64,000 bases of DNA from NCBI RefSeq assembly GCF_000733925.1, contig NZ_JPOO01000003.1, positions 2,046,001 to 2,110,000 of the forward strand. The letters are read 5' to 3'. Within the stretch, counting starts at the first letter, position 1. Every line of letters starts with the position of its first letter. The position numbers and the translations under genes were made by a program. The stretch is from Arenibacter algicola (GTDB lineage Bacteria > Bacteroidota > Bacteroidia > Flavobacteriales > Flavobacteriaceae). Of the stretch, positions 17,797 through 28,800 are shown piece by piece. The notes below the pieces were generated by a model. It was given only the letters and a program-made list of their open reading frames with translations, ran no database searches and had not been told where the DNA came from.

Positions 17797-20138
17797 TATT
17801 CTTTGGTAATTGTTTCATCTAGATTGTAGATTACCTGGGCCGTCAACATCAGCGCGGCCGTTTTTGCCGGATCGGTATCCAATCTTTTATATTCTCCCTG
17901 GGCAAGCAATTTTTCCGCATTCTCCCTGTCGTTCAAGAACTTGTCCAGGGCATCGGTATAATATTCCTCCAAGACCTTTTTTTCCTCTTCCTTGGGGTTC
18001 CTTACCAAGATACGCTGAAATACGGTGGTGACCCACTGTTCCGCATCTTTTGTATCAGTAATGGTATTCTCCGATAGTACCCGGGCCGCCTCCAACATCT
18101 GCACATCGTTCTGCAATGCCAGGGCCTGCAATGGGGTATTGGTCTTTTGGCGCCTCACCTCACAGATATCCCTGTTGGGCGCATCAAAAATGGACATGCT
18201 CGGTGGTGGAAGGGTCCTTTTCCACAAAGTATACAGGGAACGCCTGTACAATTTATCGCCTTCGTCGGCAGTATAAGTCGTAAGAACACCTCTATTGCCA
18301 CCTGCATTGGTTTCCTCCCATAGTCCTGGGGGCTGGTAGGGCTTTACACTTGGCCCGCCTATTTCCCTGTTCAGCAGACCACTGGTGGCCAAAACGTAAT
18401 CCCGTATGATCTCACCGCTCATCCTGAACCTGGGGGCCCTGGAAAGCCATTTATTATCCGGATCCGCCTTTTTGGATTCCTCGGTAGCAATGGAGCTTTG
18501 CTGGTAGGTAGCGGAGAGCATTATTTTCTTCAAAAGGTATTTTATGTCCCAATCGTGCTCCATAAAATCCTTGGCCAGCCAGTCCAACAATTGCGGATGG
18601 GTGGGCAGACTGCCCTGCACCCCAAAATCTTCGGAAGTTTCTACAAGTCCCCTCCCGAACAACATCCCCCAGATCCTGTTCACAAAGACCCTTGCCGTTA
18701 GGGGATTGTTCTCATCGGTCACCCATTGGGCCAGTCCCAATCTGTTTTTGGGAAGATTTTCGGAATATGGAAGTATTATTTCCGGGGCATTGGGCGTTAC
18801 TTCCTCTCCCGGACTATCATATTCCCCACGGTCGAAAATATAGGTCGTTCTGGGCATGGAATCGTTCATGACCATCACCTTGACGTCTTCACCTTCGGCC
18901 TTGTTGATAAAGGACAGGACCCCATTGGTCTCCTCATCGGTAATGGTTATATAGGGTGCGTCAGCAAAATATTTCTGATTTGCAGCCTGTACAGCATCCA
19001 TACGTAACCCCTTTTCATCCACATTGTTGAAAAAGGAATAGATCTGATAATAGTCCCTTTGGGATAGCTGGTCGTATTTGTGGTCATGGCATTTGGCACA
19101 TTCCAAAGTAAGCCCCAAGATGCCCTTGCCCAAGGTATTGGTGCGGTCCACCACATAATAGGACTGGTACTCCTCCTGGATGACCCCGCCCTCCTGGGTG
19201 ATAGGGTGGTTCCTGTTGAAACCCGTGGCCAGCACCTGTTCCTTGGTGGCATTGGGCATCAGGTCGCCAGCCAATTGCTCCGTCAAAAACTCATCATAGG
19301 GCATGTTGTTGTTAAAGGCATGGATCACCCAATCGCGCCAGGGCCACATGCTCCTATAGCTATCGTCCTGGTAGCCGTGGGAGTCCGCATACCTGGCCAC
19401 ATCCAGCCAGACCTGCGTCATACGTTCCCCATAGCTCGGGGAGGCCAAAAACTCATCTATGGCCCGTTCCAATATGTCCCCGGAGGTATTGTTGAGATAT
19501 CTTTTCACCTGGTCCGCATTGGGGGGCAGGCCCGTAAGGTCCAGGGCCATTCTTCTGATCAGCGTATGCTCCTCCGCTTTCAGGGAAGGGACCAGGGCGT
19601 TCTCCTCCAGTTTCTCCATGATAAAGGCATCGATCTCATTTTGTGCCCAATCCGCCGATTCGGTCTTGGGCAGCTCCGCCTTCTTGGGAGGGATAAAGGC
19701 CCAGTGCTTATCGAACTTGGCACCCTGTTCTATCCATTTCTTCAAGAGTTTCTTTTCATAGGAATTAAGTGCCAATTGTGAATCCGGTGGGGGCATCAGC
19801 TGTTTTGGATCGTCCGAGACCACGTGCTGGTACAAGAGACTGTTGGCGGGCTTTCCCGCTACAACGGCATATTTTCCGGGATTCTCCGGTAGTTCCGAAA
19901 GCGCGGCCTGTTCAAGGTCCAGACGCAGGCCCGCCTTTCGCTTGTTGGCATCAGGACCATGGCAGGTATAGCAGTTGTCCGACAGTATGGGCTTTATATG
20001 AAAGTTATAGTCTACGACCTCAGGCAGCTTCTGATCGGCATACCCATCCCCAGAGGATTTGAAAAGCCCCGATTTGAAGGCGAACAACAGTGCCACCAGG
20101 CCCAATAAAATTAATCCTATGATAATTTTTTGTTTCAT
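17796..20138 (-). CDS. planctomycete-type cytochrome protein, DUF1549-DUF1553, tandem copy 1
   Basis: A 780-residue protein anchored by one N-terminal membrane segment (residues ~5-22), the rest periplasmic. An N-terminal PSCyt1-type cytochrome c domain carries CYTCH (56-60) and the downstream LMPPPDS methionine region. DUF1549 follows, with LTGLPPNADQ and YGERMTQVWLDVARYADSHG, and has a second CxxCH at 347-351 in CAKCHDHKYD. DUF1553 fills the C-terminal half (RVFVNRIWGMLFGRGLVET, ICEVRRQKTNTPLQAL). The function is unknown in any organism I can name. The gene reads into the DUF1501 gene with overlapping stop and start. It is nearly identical to the gene 317 bp upstream and looks richer in G+C than the window average. 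Confidence 0.88.
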   Translation of the reverse strand: MKQKIIIGLILLGLVALLFAFKSGLFKSSGDGYADQKLPEVVDYNFHIKPILSDNCYTCHGPDANKRKAGLRLDLEQAALSELPENPGKYAVVAGKPANSLLYQHVVSDDPKQLMPPPDSQLALNSYEKKLLKKWIEQGAKFDKHWAFIPPKKAELPKTESADWAQNEIDAFIMEKLEENALVPSLKAEEHTLIRRMALDLTGLPPNADQVKRYLNNTSGDILERAIDEFLASPSYGERMTQVWLDVARYADSHGYQDDSYRSMWPWRDWVIHAFNNNMPYDEFLTEQLAGDLMPNATKEQVLATGFNRNHPITQEGGVIQEEYQSYYVVDRTNTLGKGILGLTLECAKCHDHKYDQLSQRDYYQIYSFFNNVDEKGLRMDAVQAANQKYFADAPYITITDEETNGVLSFINKAEGEDVKVMVMNDSMPRTTYIFDRGEYDSPGEEVTPNAPEIILPYSENLPKNRLGLAQWVTDENNPLTARVFVNRIWGMLFGRGLVETSEDFGVQGSLPTHPQLLDWLAKDFMEHDWDIKYLLKKIMLSATYQQSSIATEESKKADPDNKWLSRAPRFRMSGEIIRDYVLATSGLLNREIGGPSVKPYQPPGLWEETNAGGNRGVLTTYTADEGDKLYRRSLYTLWKRTLPPPSMSIFDAPNRDICEVRRQKTNTPLQALALQNDVQMLEAARVLSENTITDTKDAEQWVTTVFQRILVRNPKEEEKKVLEEYYTDALDKFLNDRENAEKLLAQGEYKRLDTDPAKTAALMLTAQVIYNLDETITKE

Positions 20139-20455
20139 TTGGGAACTTTATTTTCATCTATTGAAATTCCAAGAAGTAAAAGCCAAAAGCCCAAAATCCT
20201 CAGTTAAGAAGATACAACTTCTCATTTTACATATATTACATTATTTATACTAAAATAGTAACATCTTTTTAAATAAGGGTTTAAAATTTTCATAATTAAC
20301 TTGGCTATTTTAATAATATTCAAGAAAACTCTACTTAACATTCCTGATTCAACACTATCTTCCTATTCCCAATATTTTTGATAAACGATATTAATTGGTC
20401 TACGACTAAAAAAATGAATCCTTTCAAAACTTAATAATTTCAATTTCAGTCATCA
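20139..20455. other. 317-bp spacer between the two tandem DUF1553 genes
   Basis: AT-rich, no coding potential and no remnant of a DUF1501 or cytochrome gene recognised. No exact TAnnTTTG box was found on the - strand in it, so it is unclear whether copy 1 has its own promoter. Confidence 0.5.
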
Positions 20456-22798
20456 TCACTCTTTGGTAATTGTTTCATCTAGATTGTAGATTACCTGGGC
20501 CGTCAACATCAGCGCGGCCGTTTTTGCCGGATCGGTATCCAATCTTTTATATTCTCCCTGGGCAAGCAATTTTTCCGCATTCTCCCTGTCGTTCAAGAAC
20601 TTGTCCAGGGCATCGGTATAATATTCCTCCAAGACCTTTTTTTCCTCTTCCTTGGGGTTCCTTACCAAGATACGCTGAAATACGGTGGTGACCCACTTTT
20701 CCGCATCTTTTGTATCCGTAATGGTATTCTCCGATAGTACCCGGGCCGCCTCCAACATCTGCACATCGTTCTGCAATGCCAGGGCCTGTAATGGCGTATT
20801 GGTCTTTTGGCGCCTCACCTCACAGATATCTCTATTGGGCGCATCAAAAATGGACATGCTCGGTGGTGGAAGGGTCCTTTTCCATAAGGTGTACAGGGAA
20901 CGCCTGTACAATTTATCGCCCTCATCCTGTACATAACTGGTTAGTCCGCCTCTGTTATTCCCTGCATTAGTCTCCTCCCACAGCCCTGGGGGCTGGTAGG
21001 GCTTTACACTTGGCCCGCCTATTTCCCTGTTCAGCAGACCACTGGTGGCCAGCACATAGTCACGTATGATCTCCCCGCTCATCCTGAACCTGGGGGCCCT
21101 GGAAAGCCATTTATTATCCGGATCCGCCTTTTTGGATTCCTCGGTAGCAATGGAGCTTTGCTGGTAGGTAGCGGAGAGCATTATTTTCTTCAAAAGATAT
21201 TTTATGTCCCAATCGTGCTCCATAAAATCCTTGGCCAGCCAGTCCAACAATTGCGGATGGGTGGGCAGACTGCCCTGCACCCCAAAATCTTCGGAAGTTT
21301 CCACAAGTCCCCTCCCGAACAACATCCCCCAGATCCTGTTCACAAAGACCCTGGAGGTCAAGGGATTGTTCTCATCGGTCACCCATTGGGCCAGTCCCAA
21401 TCTGTTTTTGGGAAGATTTTCGGAAAAGGGAAGTATTATTCCCGGGGCATTGGGCGATACTTCCTCTCCCGGACTGTCATATTCCCCACGGTCGAAAATA
21501 TAGGTTGTTCTGGGCATGGAATCGTTCATGACCATCACCTTTACATCTTTACCTTCGGGCTTATTGATGAAGGACAGCACGCCCTTGGTCTCCTGATCGG
21601 TGATGGCGATAAAGGGGTCGTCCGCAAAATATTCCTTTCTATAGGCATCGCCAGCGGTTTTCTGAAGACCTTTCTCAGCAACATTGTTGAAAAAGGAATA
21701 GATTTCAAAATAGTCCCTTTGGGACAGCTGGTCGTATTTATGGTCATGGCATTTGGCACATTCCAGGGTAAGGCCCAATATTCCCTTGCCCAAGGTATTG
21801 GTGCGGTCCACCACATAATAGGACTGGTACTCCTCCTGGATGACCCCGCCCTCCTGGGTGATAGGGTGGTTCCTGTTGAAACCCGTGGCCAGCACCTGTT
21901 CCTTGGTGGCATTGGGCATCAGGTCGCCAGCCAATTGCTCCGTCAAAAACTCATCATAGGGCATGTTGTTGTTAAAGGCATGGATCACCCAATCGCGCCA
22001 GGGCCACATGCTCCTATAGCTATCGTCCTGGTAGCCGTGGGAGTCCGCATACCTGGCCACATCCAGCCAGACCTGCGTCATACGTTCCCCATAGCTCGGG
22101 GAGGCCAAAAACTCATCTATGGCCCGTTCCAATATGTCCCCGGAGGTATTGTTGAGATATCTTTTCACCTGGTCCGCATTGGGGGGCAGGCCCGTAAGGT
22201 CCAGGGCCATCCGCCTGATCAACGTATGGTCCTCCGCCTTTTGGGAGGGGGCCAGGGCGTTCTCCTCCAGTTTCTCCATGATAAAGGCATCGATCTCATT
22301 TTGTGCCCAATCCGCCGATTCGGTCTTGGGCAGCTCCGCCTTCTTGGGAGGGATAAAGGCCCAGTGCTTATCGAACTTGGCACCCTGTTCTATCCATTTC
22401 TTCAAGAGTTTCTTTTCATAGGAATTAAGTGCCAATTGTGAATCCGGTGGGGGCATCAGCTGTTTTGGATCGTCCGAGACCACGTGCTGGTACAAGAGAC
22501 TGTTGGCGGGCTTTCCCGCTACAACGGCATATTTTCCGGGATTCCCCGGTAGTTCCGAAAGCGCGGCCTGTTCAAGGTCCAGACGCAGGCCGGCCTTTCG
22601 CTTGTTGGCATCAGGTCCATGGCAGGTATAGCAATTATCCGATAGTATGGGCTTTATATGAAAGTTATAGTCAACCACCTCAGGCAGCTTCTGATCGGCA
22701 TACACATCCCCAGAGGATTTGAAAAGCCCCGATTTGAAGGCGAACAACAGTGCCACCAGGCCCAATAAAATCAATACTATGCTAACTTTTTGTCTCAT
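20456..22798 (-). CDS. planctomycete-type cytochrome protein, DUF1549-DUF1553, tandem copy 2
   Basis: The same length (780 residues) and domain order as copy 1, with CYTCH at 56-60 and CAKCH at 347-351. By eye I count about 38 amino-acid differences (~95% identity); 19 of them fall in residues 364-417, just after the second CxxCH, and five more around the AGNNRGGLTSYVQDEG stretch of DUF1553. Long tracts are identical even at synonymous positions. It follows the module B DUF2231 gene by 97 bp on the same strand, so it may be the last gene of module B, or a duplicate of module A's first gene. No DUF1501 gene of its own follows it. Confidence 0.88.
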   Translation of the reverse strand: MRQKVSIVLILLGLVALLFAFKSGLFKSSGDVYADQKLPEVVDYNFHIKPILSDNCYTCHGPDANKRKAGLRLDLEQAALSELPGNPGKYAVVAGKPANSLLYQHVVSDDPKQLMPPPDSQLALNSYEKKLLKKWIEQGAKFDKHWAFIPPKKAELPKTESADWAQNEIDAFIMEKLEENALAPSQKAEDHTLIRRMALDLTGLPPNADQVKRYLNNTSGDILERAIDEFLASPSYGERMTQVWLDVARYADSHGYQDDSYRSMWPWRDWVIHAFNNNMPYDEFLTEQLAGDLMPNATKEQVLATGFNRNHPITQEGGVIQEEYQSYYVVDRTNTLGKGILGLTLECAKCHDHKYDQLSQRDYFEIYSFFNNVAEKGLQKTAGDAYRKEYFADDPFIAITDQETKGVLSFINKPEGKDVKVMVMNDSMPRTTYIFDRGEYDSPGEEVSPNAPGIILPFSENLPKNRLGLAQWVTDENNPLTSRVFVNRIWGMLFGRGLVETSEDFGVQGSLPTHPQLLDWLAKDFMEHDWDIKYLLKKIMLSATYQQSSIATEESKKADPDNKWLSRAPRFRMSGEIIRDYVLATSGLLNREIGGPSVKPYQPPGLWEETNAGNNRGGLTSYVQDEGDKLYRRSLYTLWKRTLPPPSMSIFDAPNRDICEVRRQKTNTPLQALALQNDVQMLEAARVLSENTITDTKDAEKWVTTVFQRILVRNPKEEEKKVLEEYYTDALDKFLNDRENAEKLLAQGEYKRLDTDPAKTAALMLTAQVIYNLDETITKE

Positions 22799-22895
22799 AA
22801 GGAAACTATCTTATTATATGGGCTATTTCATAGTTTTAACATCTTTAATAATGCATTTTATATATTGAAATAAATTAATCATTAATATACCGTCA

Positions 22896-24290
22896 TTACA
22901 TCCCCATTATTATGGCGGGTCGATTTTCTTTTTTGGCAAAACTTGCCACCTCATCTTCGGTTATTGCTGTTCCCCAAGCGTATACCCGTTCCAATCCTTT
23001 CATTTTTATAAAATTCTCAAAACTGGATGCGGTAATTTTAGTCTGATATAGATTAAGGCCAGTTATACTTTGAATCCCTGTAATTTCAGAAATACCTACG
23101 TCTGTTATCGGATTTTTTTCCAGCTCAACTTTTTGAAGGTTTTGAAATTGACCGATGGTTTTTAAATGCCTGTCCTGCACATCATTGTCCTTGAGGGAAA
23201 GCCAGATAATGTTGTCCTTCATTGGAAGAAGCTTTTCCAGCTTTCCGTCCAATTCAGTCCTGTTCCCGGAACTAATAAAATTAGGGGGCAGCACAACCTC
23301 GTACAGACCGGATTCAAATATTAATTCCCGAACTTTGAACCCTTCACCCATAATACCCTTCAATATTTCCTCATTTATTTGGCTCACTTTAGGCAAGGGT
23401 ATTCCACTTTTACCGGTCACATCTTCCAAGCCCAACATGTTAGAGGCAATACTCGTTATCTCTTCAGGAGTTTCCAAATCCCCCATTTTTATCTTAAAGT
23501 CCGCATTGGCCTTTTCTATCCAGAATGACAGAATTGATTTCTCCTCATCAGTAAGGGGAGTCTTACCTTCAGGAGGCATATAATCCTCATGGTGGGGATC
23601 CAGCATTGTACGTCTAACCATCTCGGACTTAGCAACATTTCCAGCTATAAAAACCTCCCCATTCTTACCTCCTTTTTTGATAGCAACGGAATCCTGAAAG
23701 GAGAGTCCTCCCTTTTTCTTGCTGGAATTATGACAACTATTGCACTTTGTTTCAAGGATAGGGTTTACCAGATAATCATAGACAGCGGCTTCCTCCAATT
23801 TTGCAATTGGGGGCAGCACCACTTTTTCCGTTCTTCCAAAAGGAGCATATTTAACCAAATAATCGCTTCCATGGGTCAAATTACCCCCATAATGACCGGT
23901 AATAGCCACCAAAATAACCACAAGGGTCAGACCAGCTATATTGGCCTTTAAACCTTTTAATTTTGGTATATGAAGCTTGCCTGAAAGAATGGACCATGCT
24001 AGAAATGCGACCAGAGTAGTTGCTATTCCAAACCAAAAATGAGTATCCAACATATCCTGCTCATAGTCCCCGCTCAAGGAGAGCATATACCCCAGGACAC
24101 TGGCTACAGCGGCACTTATGGCTCCACCCAACAAGGCAAATTCAATTGCCATGGAAACCGCGAAATCCCTTTTCCAACGCCCATAAAGTTCCAAGACAAA
24201 GGCAAAAATTAAGAATCCAATGGGTAAATGCACCACTAGTGGGTGAAATCTACCTAAAAACAATATAAAATCCGGTACGTTACTTTCCAT
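22896..24290 (-). CDS. DUF2231 membrane domain fused to c-type cytochrome and LRR-like tail (module B)
   Basis: A 464-residue homologue of the module A protein, clearly diverged. The membrane part has FLGRFHPLVVHLPIG, DTHFWFG and ITGHYGGNLTHGSDY, with the same conserved His pattern. The cytochrome c part has CNSCHN (183-187) and the distal-Met region YMPPEGKTPL. The C-terminal ~150 residues again have leucine-rich-repeat spacing (LEKNPITDVGISEI, LNLYQTKITASSFE). It probably passes electrons from the exported DUF1501/DUF1553 proteins to the membrane (inference). It lies 45 bp after the DUF1501 gene in one operon. Confidence 0.82.
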   Translation of the reverse strand: MESNVPDFILFLGRFHPLVVHLPIGFLIFAFVLELYGRWKRDFAVSMAIEFALLGGAISAAVASVLGYMLSLSGDYEQDMLDTHFWFGIATTLVAFLAWSILSGKLHIPKLKGLKANIAGLTLVVILVAITGHYGGNLTHGSDYLVKYAPFGRTEKVVLPPIAKLEEAAVYDYLVNPILETKCNSCHNSSKKKGGLSFQDSVAIKKGGKNGEVFIAGNVAKSEMVRRTMLDPHHEDYMPPEGKTPLTDEEKSILSFWIEKANADFKIKMGDLETPEEITSIASNMLGLEDVTGKSGIPLPKVSQINEEILKGIMGEGFKVRELIFESGLYEVVLPPNFISSGNRTELDGKLEKLLPMKDNIIWLSLKDNDVQDRHLKTIGQFQNLQKVELEKNPITDVGISEITGIQSITGLNLYQTKITASSFENFIKMKGLERVYAWGTAITEDEVASFAKKENRPAIIMGM

Positions 24291-24335
24291 TCCTAATTTT
24301 TAAAAAATACAGCCAACATGTTTTTACTTTTTGCA

Positions 24336-25847
24336 TCAAGTAAGAATATCTTTCACCACATCCCCATGTACATCAGTAAGTCTAAACCTACGTCCTTGAT
24401 GTTTATAGGTCAATCTTTCGTGATCTATTCCAAATAAATGTAATAAGGTAGCCTGAAAATCGTGGGTATGTACTGGATCTTTGATAATGTTATAGCCAAA
24501 ATCATCGGTCTCGCCATAGGTGAATCCCGGTTTCACCCCTGCCCCTGCCATGAACATGGTAAAGGCCTTCGGATGGTGGTCACGTCCGTAGTTCGTTTCA
24601 GTGAGCTGACCTTGGGAATAGACTGTACGTCCAAACTCTCCGCCCCACACCACCAAGGTATCTTCCAGCATGCCCCGTTGTTTTAAATCCTTTATCAAGG
24701 CCGCGGTTCCCTGATCTGTATTTTTGCTCTGGTATTTTACTCCCCCTGGGCAATTGCCATGTTGATCCCAACCTTGATGGTATAATTGAACAAATTTCAC
24801 ATCCTTTTCCAATAATTTACGGGCCATCAAACAATTTGCCGCATAAGTTCCGGGGTTTCTACTATCGGGACCGTACATATCAAAAATATGGTCGGGCTCG
24901 TCCGAGGTATCCGTTACCTCGGGTACGGAGGTCTGCATTCTATAGGCCATTTCATACTGTGCTATCCTAGCATTGATTTCGGGATCTCCAAAGGCGTCAT
25001 AGGCCATCCCATTCAATTTTTTCAAATAATCCAGCATTTGTCGGCGGTCATTTCCGTCATAATTCTCAGGGTCTCCCAAATAAAGTACCGGGTCCTTGCC
25101 CGATCGGAACTGTACCCCCTGATGTTCTGTAGGCAAAAAGCCGTTGCCCCATAAACGGGAGTACAAGGGCTGCCCAGAACCATTTTTGGAAACCAAGGAA
25201 ATAAAAGTAGGCAAATTATCATTGTCCGACCCTAATCCGTAGCTGATCCAGGAACCTATGGATGGTCTTCCCGGTTGTTGACTTCCGGTTTGAAAAAAGG
25301 TTATTGCCGGATCATGGTTAATGGCATCGGTATGCATTCCCTTAATAAAGCAAAGATCATCCACAACCTCGGACAAATAGGGCATTGCATCACTGACCCA
25401 CGCCCTAGATTCCCCATACTGCTTAAAATTTAGGGTAGATGCGGCAATGGGAAAGGCCGTTTGATCGGCGCTCATCCCAGTAAGGCGCTGCCCGGCCCTT
25501 ATGGAATCTGGCAAGTCCTTACCAAACATATCCTTTAGCTTAGGCTTGTAATCGAAAAGATCCAATTGCGAAGGACCACCACTTTGAAAAAGGTACACTA
25601 TGCGCTTTGCTTTTGGCAGATGATGTGGCAAACCCAATTTATTTTTAGTGAAGGCACTCAAGGAATTCCTTTGGGCAGAGGCTGGATCCACAGCACTCCA
25701 CATCTTTTCCGTATTCAATAGGGAACCAAGGGCCATGGCCCCAATACCAAGGGAGGTCTTTTTAAAGAACTCCCTTCTATCCCATTGTTTTTCGATGCTC
25801 TGAAGATCCCGATTATTAGATCTTAATTTATCATGATGATCGCACAT
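24336..25847 (-). CDS. Tat-exported DUF1501 protein (module B)
   Basis: A 503-residue DUF1501 protein, homologous to the module A one along its whole length. The twin-arginine leader is DRREFFKKTSLGIGAMALG (R24, R25), preceded by a 20-residue hydrophilic extension. The family blocks YLFQSGGPSQLDLFDYKP, HDPAITFFQTGSQQPGRPS, LYHQGWDQHGNCP and VVWGGEFGRT are intact. The alkaline-phosphatase-superfamily fold implies hydrolysis of a phosphate or sulfate ester or a related metal-dependent reaction, but no catalytic Ser, Thr or Cys of known type can be assigned with certainty. It lies 34 bp after the DUF1553-LamG gene. Confidence 0.88.
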   Translation of the reverse strand: MCDHHDKLRSNNRDLQSIEKQWDRREFFKKTSLGIGAMALGSLLNTEKMWSAVDPASAQRNSLSAFTKNKLGLPHHLPKAKRIVYLFQSGGPSQLDLFDYKPKLKDMFGKDLPDSIRAGQRLTGMSADQTAFPIAASTLNFKQYGESRAWVSDAMPYLSEVVDDLCFIKGMHTDAINHDPAITFFQTGSQQPGRPSIGSWISYGLGSDNDNLPTFISLVSKNGSGQPLYSRLWGNGFLPTEHQGVQFRSGKDPVLYLGDPENYDGNDRRQMLDYLKKLNGMAYDAFGDPEINARIAQYEMAYRMQTSVPEVTDTSDEPDHIFDMYGPDSRNPGTYAANCLMARKLLEKDVKFVQLYHQGWDQHGNCPGGVKYQSKNTDQGTAALIKDLKQRGMLEDTLVVWGGEFGRTVYSQGQLTETNYGRDHHPKAFTMFMAGAGVKPGFTYGETDDFGYNIIKDPVHTHDFQATLLHLFGIDHERLTYKHQGRRFRLTDVHGDVVKDILT

Positions 25848-25881
25848 ACCCTCCTATTTAATTCTGCAATTCTTTAACTTT

Positions 25882-28800
25882 TTATCTTTTAGTAATACAG
25901 GCGTCGGCATTCATAATGGTGTTGGCCACCACGGCATTGGCGGCAACCAAAGCCTTATCATCAACATTCTCCAATTTAAATTCACCTGTATTCAGCCATC
26001 CTTTTGTTCTTTCCAAGTTGGCCGCAAATTTCTTATATTCATTCTCCTGAAGTTCAACCAGCAATCGCAGCTCATCCTCCTTAATTTTCCTCCCGGTAAG
26101 CTGCCTAAAAACATTGGAGATGGCCAATTTTAAATCTCCCAAATCGCTCATACGCTTGCCCAAGACCCTGGATGCTTCAATATAAGTTGGATCATTCAGC
26201 AATACCAAAGCCTGTAACGGGGTATTGGTCTCCTGTCGCTGAATGGTACATACATCCCGCGCTGGAGCATCAAAGGTGGCTAAAGTAGGATGGGGTACGG
26301 AACGTTTCCATATGGTGTACATACTTCTTCGGTAAAGTTTATCCCCGGTATCCTGCCTGTAGGTAGCGTTGTTCACCCTCCATAGCCCTTCCGGTTGGTA
26401 CGGACTTACACTTTCCCCTCCTATGGTTTTGTTCAGCAATCCGGAACTGGCCAGGGCATTATCGCGTAGCATCTCTCCGGATAGCCTTTTAGAAGGTCCT
26501 CTTGCCAAAAGTCTGTTGTCGATATCCATTTCCATCAATTCCTCACTTACCATGGAAGATTGTTGATAGGTATGCGACATCACTATCAATTTTTGAAATG
26601 CCTTAACATCCCATCCCGAATCTCTAAATTCCAAGGCCAGCCAATCCAGTAATTTGGGGTGACTTGGCATTTCGCCCTGGTTCCCAAAATCCTCCGAAGT
26701 CTTTACCAGACCATACCCAAAGTAATGTTGCCAAAACCTGTTCACCGCCACTCTTGCAGTAAGGGGATGGTCCTCATGAAACAACCATTGGGCAAATCCC
26801 AATCGGTTTTTTGGATAATCCTCGGGCATGGGTAAAATAGCTTTAGGGGTATTGGGAAACACTTCCTCTCCCCTGGCGTTATACACTCCCCTATCCAAAA
26901 TGTAGGACGGCACCGGTTCAGCGGTTTCCTCCATGACCATTACCTCTTTTACCTTTTCTACACTATCCACATAACTCTTGCGCAATTCTGCCAGTTTCTG
27001 GTGCTGTAATGTGGTGGCTTGGGAAACCGACTTCAAATAGTGCTCCTGCAGTAATTTTTTATCATTGGAGGCAAGACTTGCTTTCTCCCTTTTTAGCAAT
27101 TCATCTAGTAGAGGATTATTGGCAAGTTGCATTACCTCCACGGCCGACAAATCCCTATCATACACCCTTATCTCATCTACCACAGCTCCTTTTATTCCCT
27201 TACCCCTTAATCTTGCCCCCAATTGCAAGCCTGGTTCATTGTTATTCCTAAATAGAATGTCCTTGTACAGATTATCCGTTTTCACAGTGGTCTCCATCTC
27301 CTTACTATTAACAAACAACCTATAACCTTCGGCCTTGCTGGAACCATCATAAGTAATGGCAAAATGCACCCATTCATCCCTGGGAAACCCTTCTTTTGTA
27401 AGCTCTACAATGGCATTATTGGGTGCCGTATGCGCCATCATGAGTTCCAATTTATTGTCCACAATCTTTAGATGATAGCCGCGCCAATTGTACAAAATGG
27501 CTCCATCGCCCTTGTGGAAAATGTTCCCATTCTCGATATTCGAGGGTATATTTGCCCATAGGCCTATACTGAAGGCATCATTTCTTCCGAAAACAGCTGT
27601 CTTTCTCAAATCAAGCCAAGTATCTCCATCCAACAATACTCCTTTGCCCTGTTTTCCTTCGGATAAATTTATTTTTTGTCCTTCCGTACCTTCCCGCTTC
27701 ATGGTTCCCCTATGCTTTGGGTTGATGACATTTTGCAAACTTTGATCATTTAGATTGAAATAAGCTGTTAATCCGTTTGAAGGAATTTTTATATCTATGG
27801 ATTGGTATTGCTCTTCCAATAGCCATTTATCAAAATTGACAGCCACTTCCTTCTCTTCCATTTTTTTGATCTCCCCTTCGGTTTCTTCAATTAAACTTTC
27901 CATATAGGACAGTACCTTTTCCTCTTCTTCGGTGGTCAACATCAAGGTTGGAACCGGAGTGGCATCATTCCAAGAAATCTGCCCCGATTCGTTCACATTA
28001 TTGAAAAAACTGGTGAGTTCATAAAAATCCTTATGTGATATGGGATCATATTTATGATCGTGGCATCTGGCACAGGCTACGGTTAACCCCATAAAGGCTT
28101 GCCCGGCCGTACTTGCCCGGTCTACCGCATATTCTACCAAAAACTCTTCACTTACAATACCCCCCTCCATATTTTGCGGATGAACACGGTTGAAGGCTGT
28201 TGCCAAAATAGTTTCCCGAGTAGGATTTTCAATAAGATCACCTGCCATTTGCCAGGTTATAAACTGTTCATAGGACATATTTTTATTGAAGGCATCAATA
28301 ACCCAATCACGCCAAGGGGACATATCCCGATATCGATCAACACTATATCCGTGAGTATCCGCAAACCTCGACAAGTCCATCCAATCCAAGGCCATTTGCT
28401 CTCCAAAGTGGGGAGAGTCCAATAATTTGTCCACTACCTTTTCGTAAGCCTCGGGAGAAGGATCTTTCATAAAAGAATCCATCTCCTCCAAAGTTGGCGG
28501 TAATCCCGTCAGATCCAGATAAAGTCTTCTCAACAATAATTCTTTGTCCGCTTTTGGAGAGAACTCCAATTTACCCTGCTCCAAACGTGCCAAAACAAAA
28601 TTGTCGATAGGATTTTGTACCACACCTGCCCTATCCTGGACTTTTGGGACATCGTATTCTTTCGGCTTTATAAAAGCCCAATGATCTTTATATTCTGCAC
28701 CCTGTTCTATCCACTTGATCAAGATTGCCTTCTCATGGTCCGATAACGAAAGATGGGAATCCGGTTCCGGCATTACATAGTTGGGGTCATCTGACATAAT

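Noticed and set aside
21158..22441. 427-codon open frame on the + strand, antisense to DUF1553 copy 2
   Set aside because: It lies entirely inside the strongly supported DUF1553 gene; the G+C-rich coding strand lacks the complementary stops, and the same antisense frame is broken in copy 1. No recognisable protein features.
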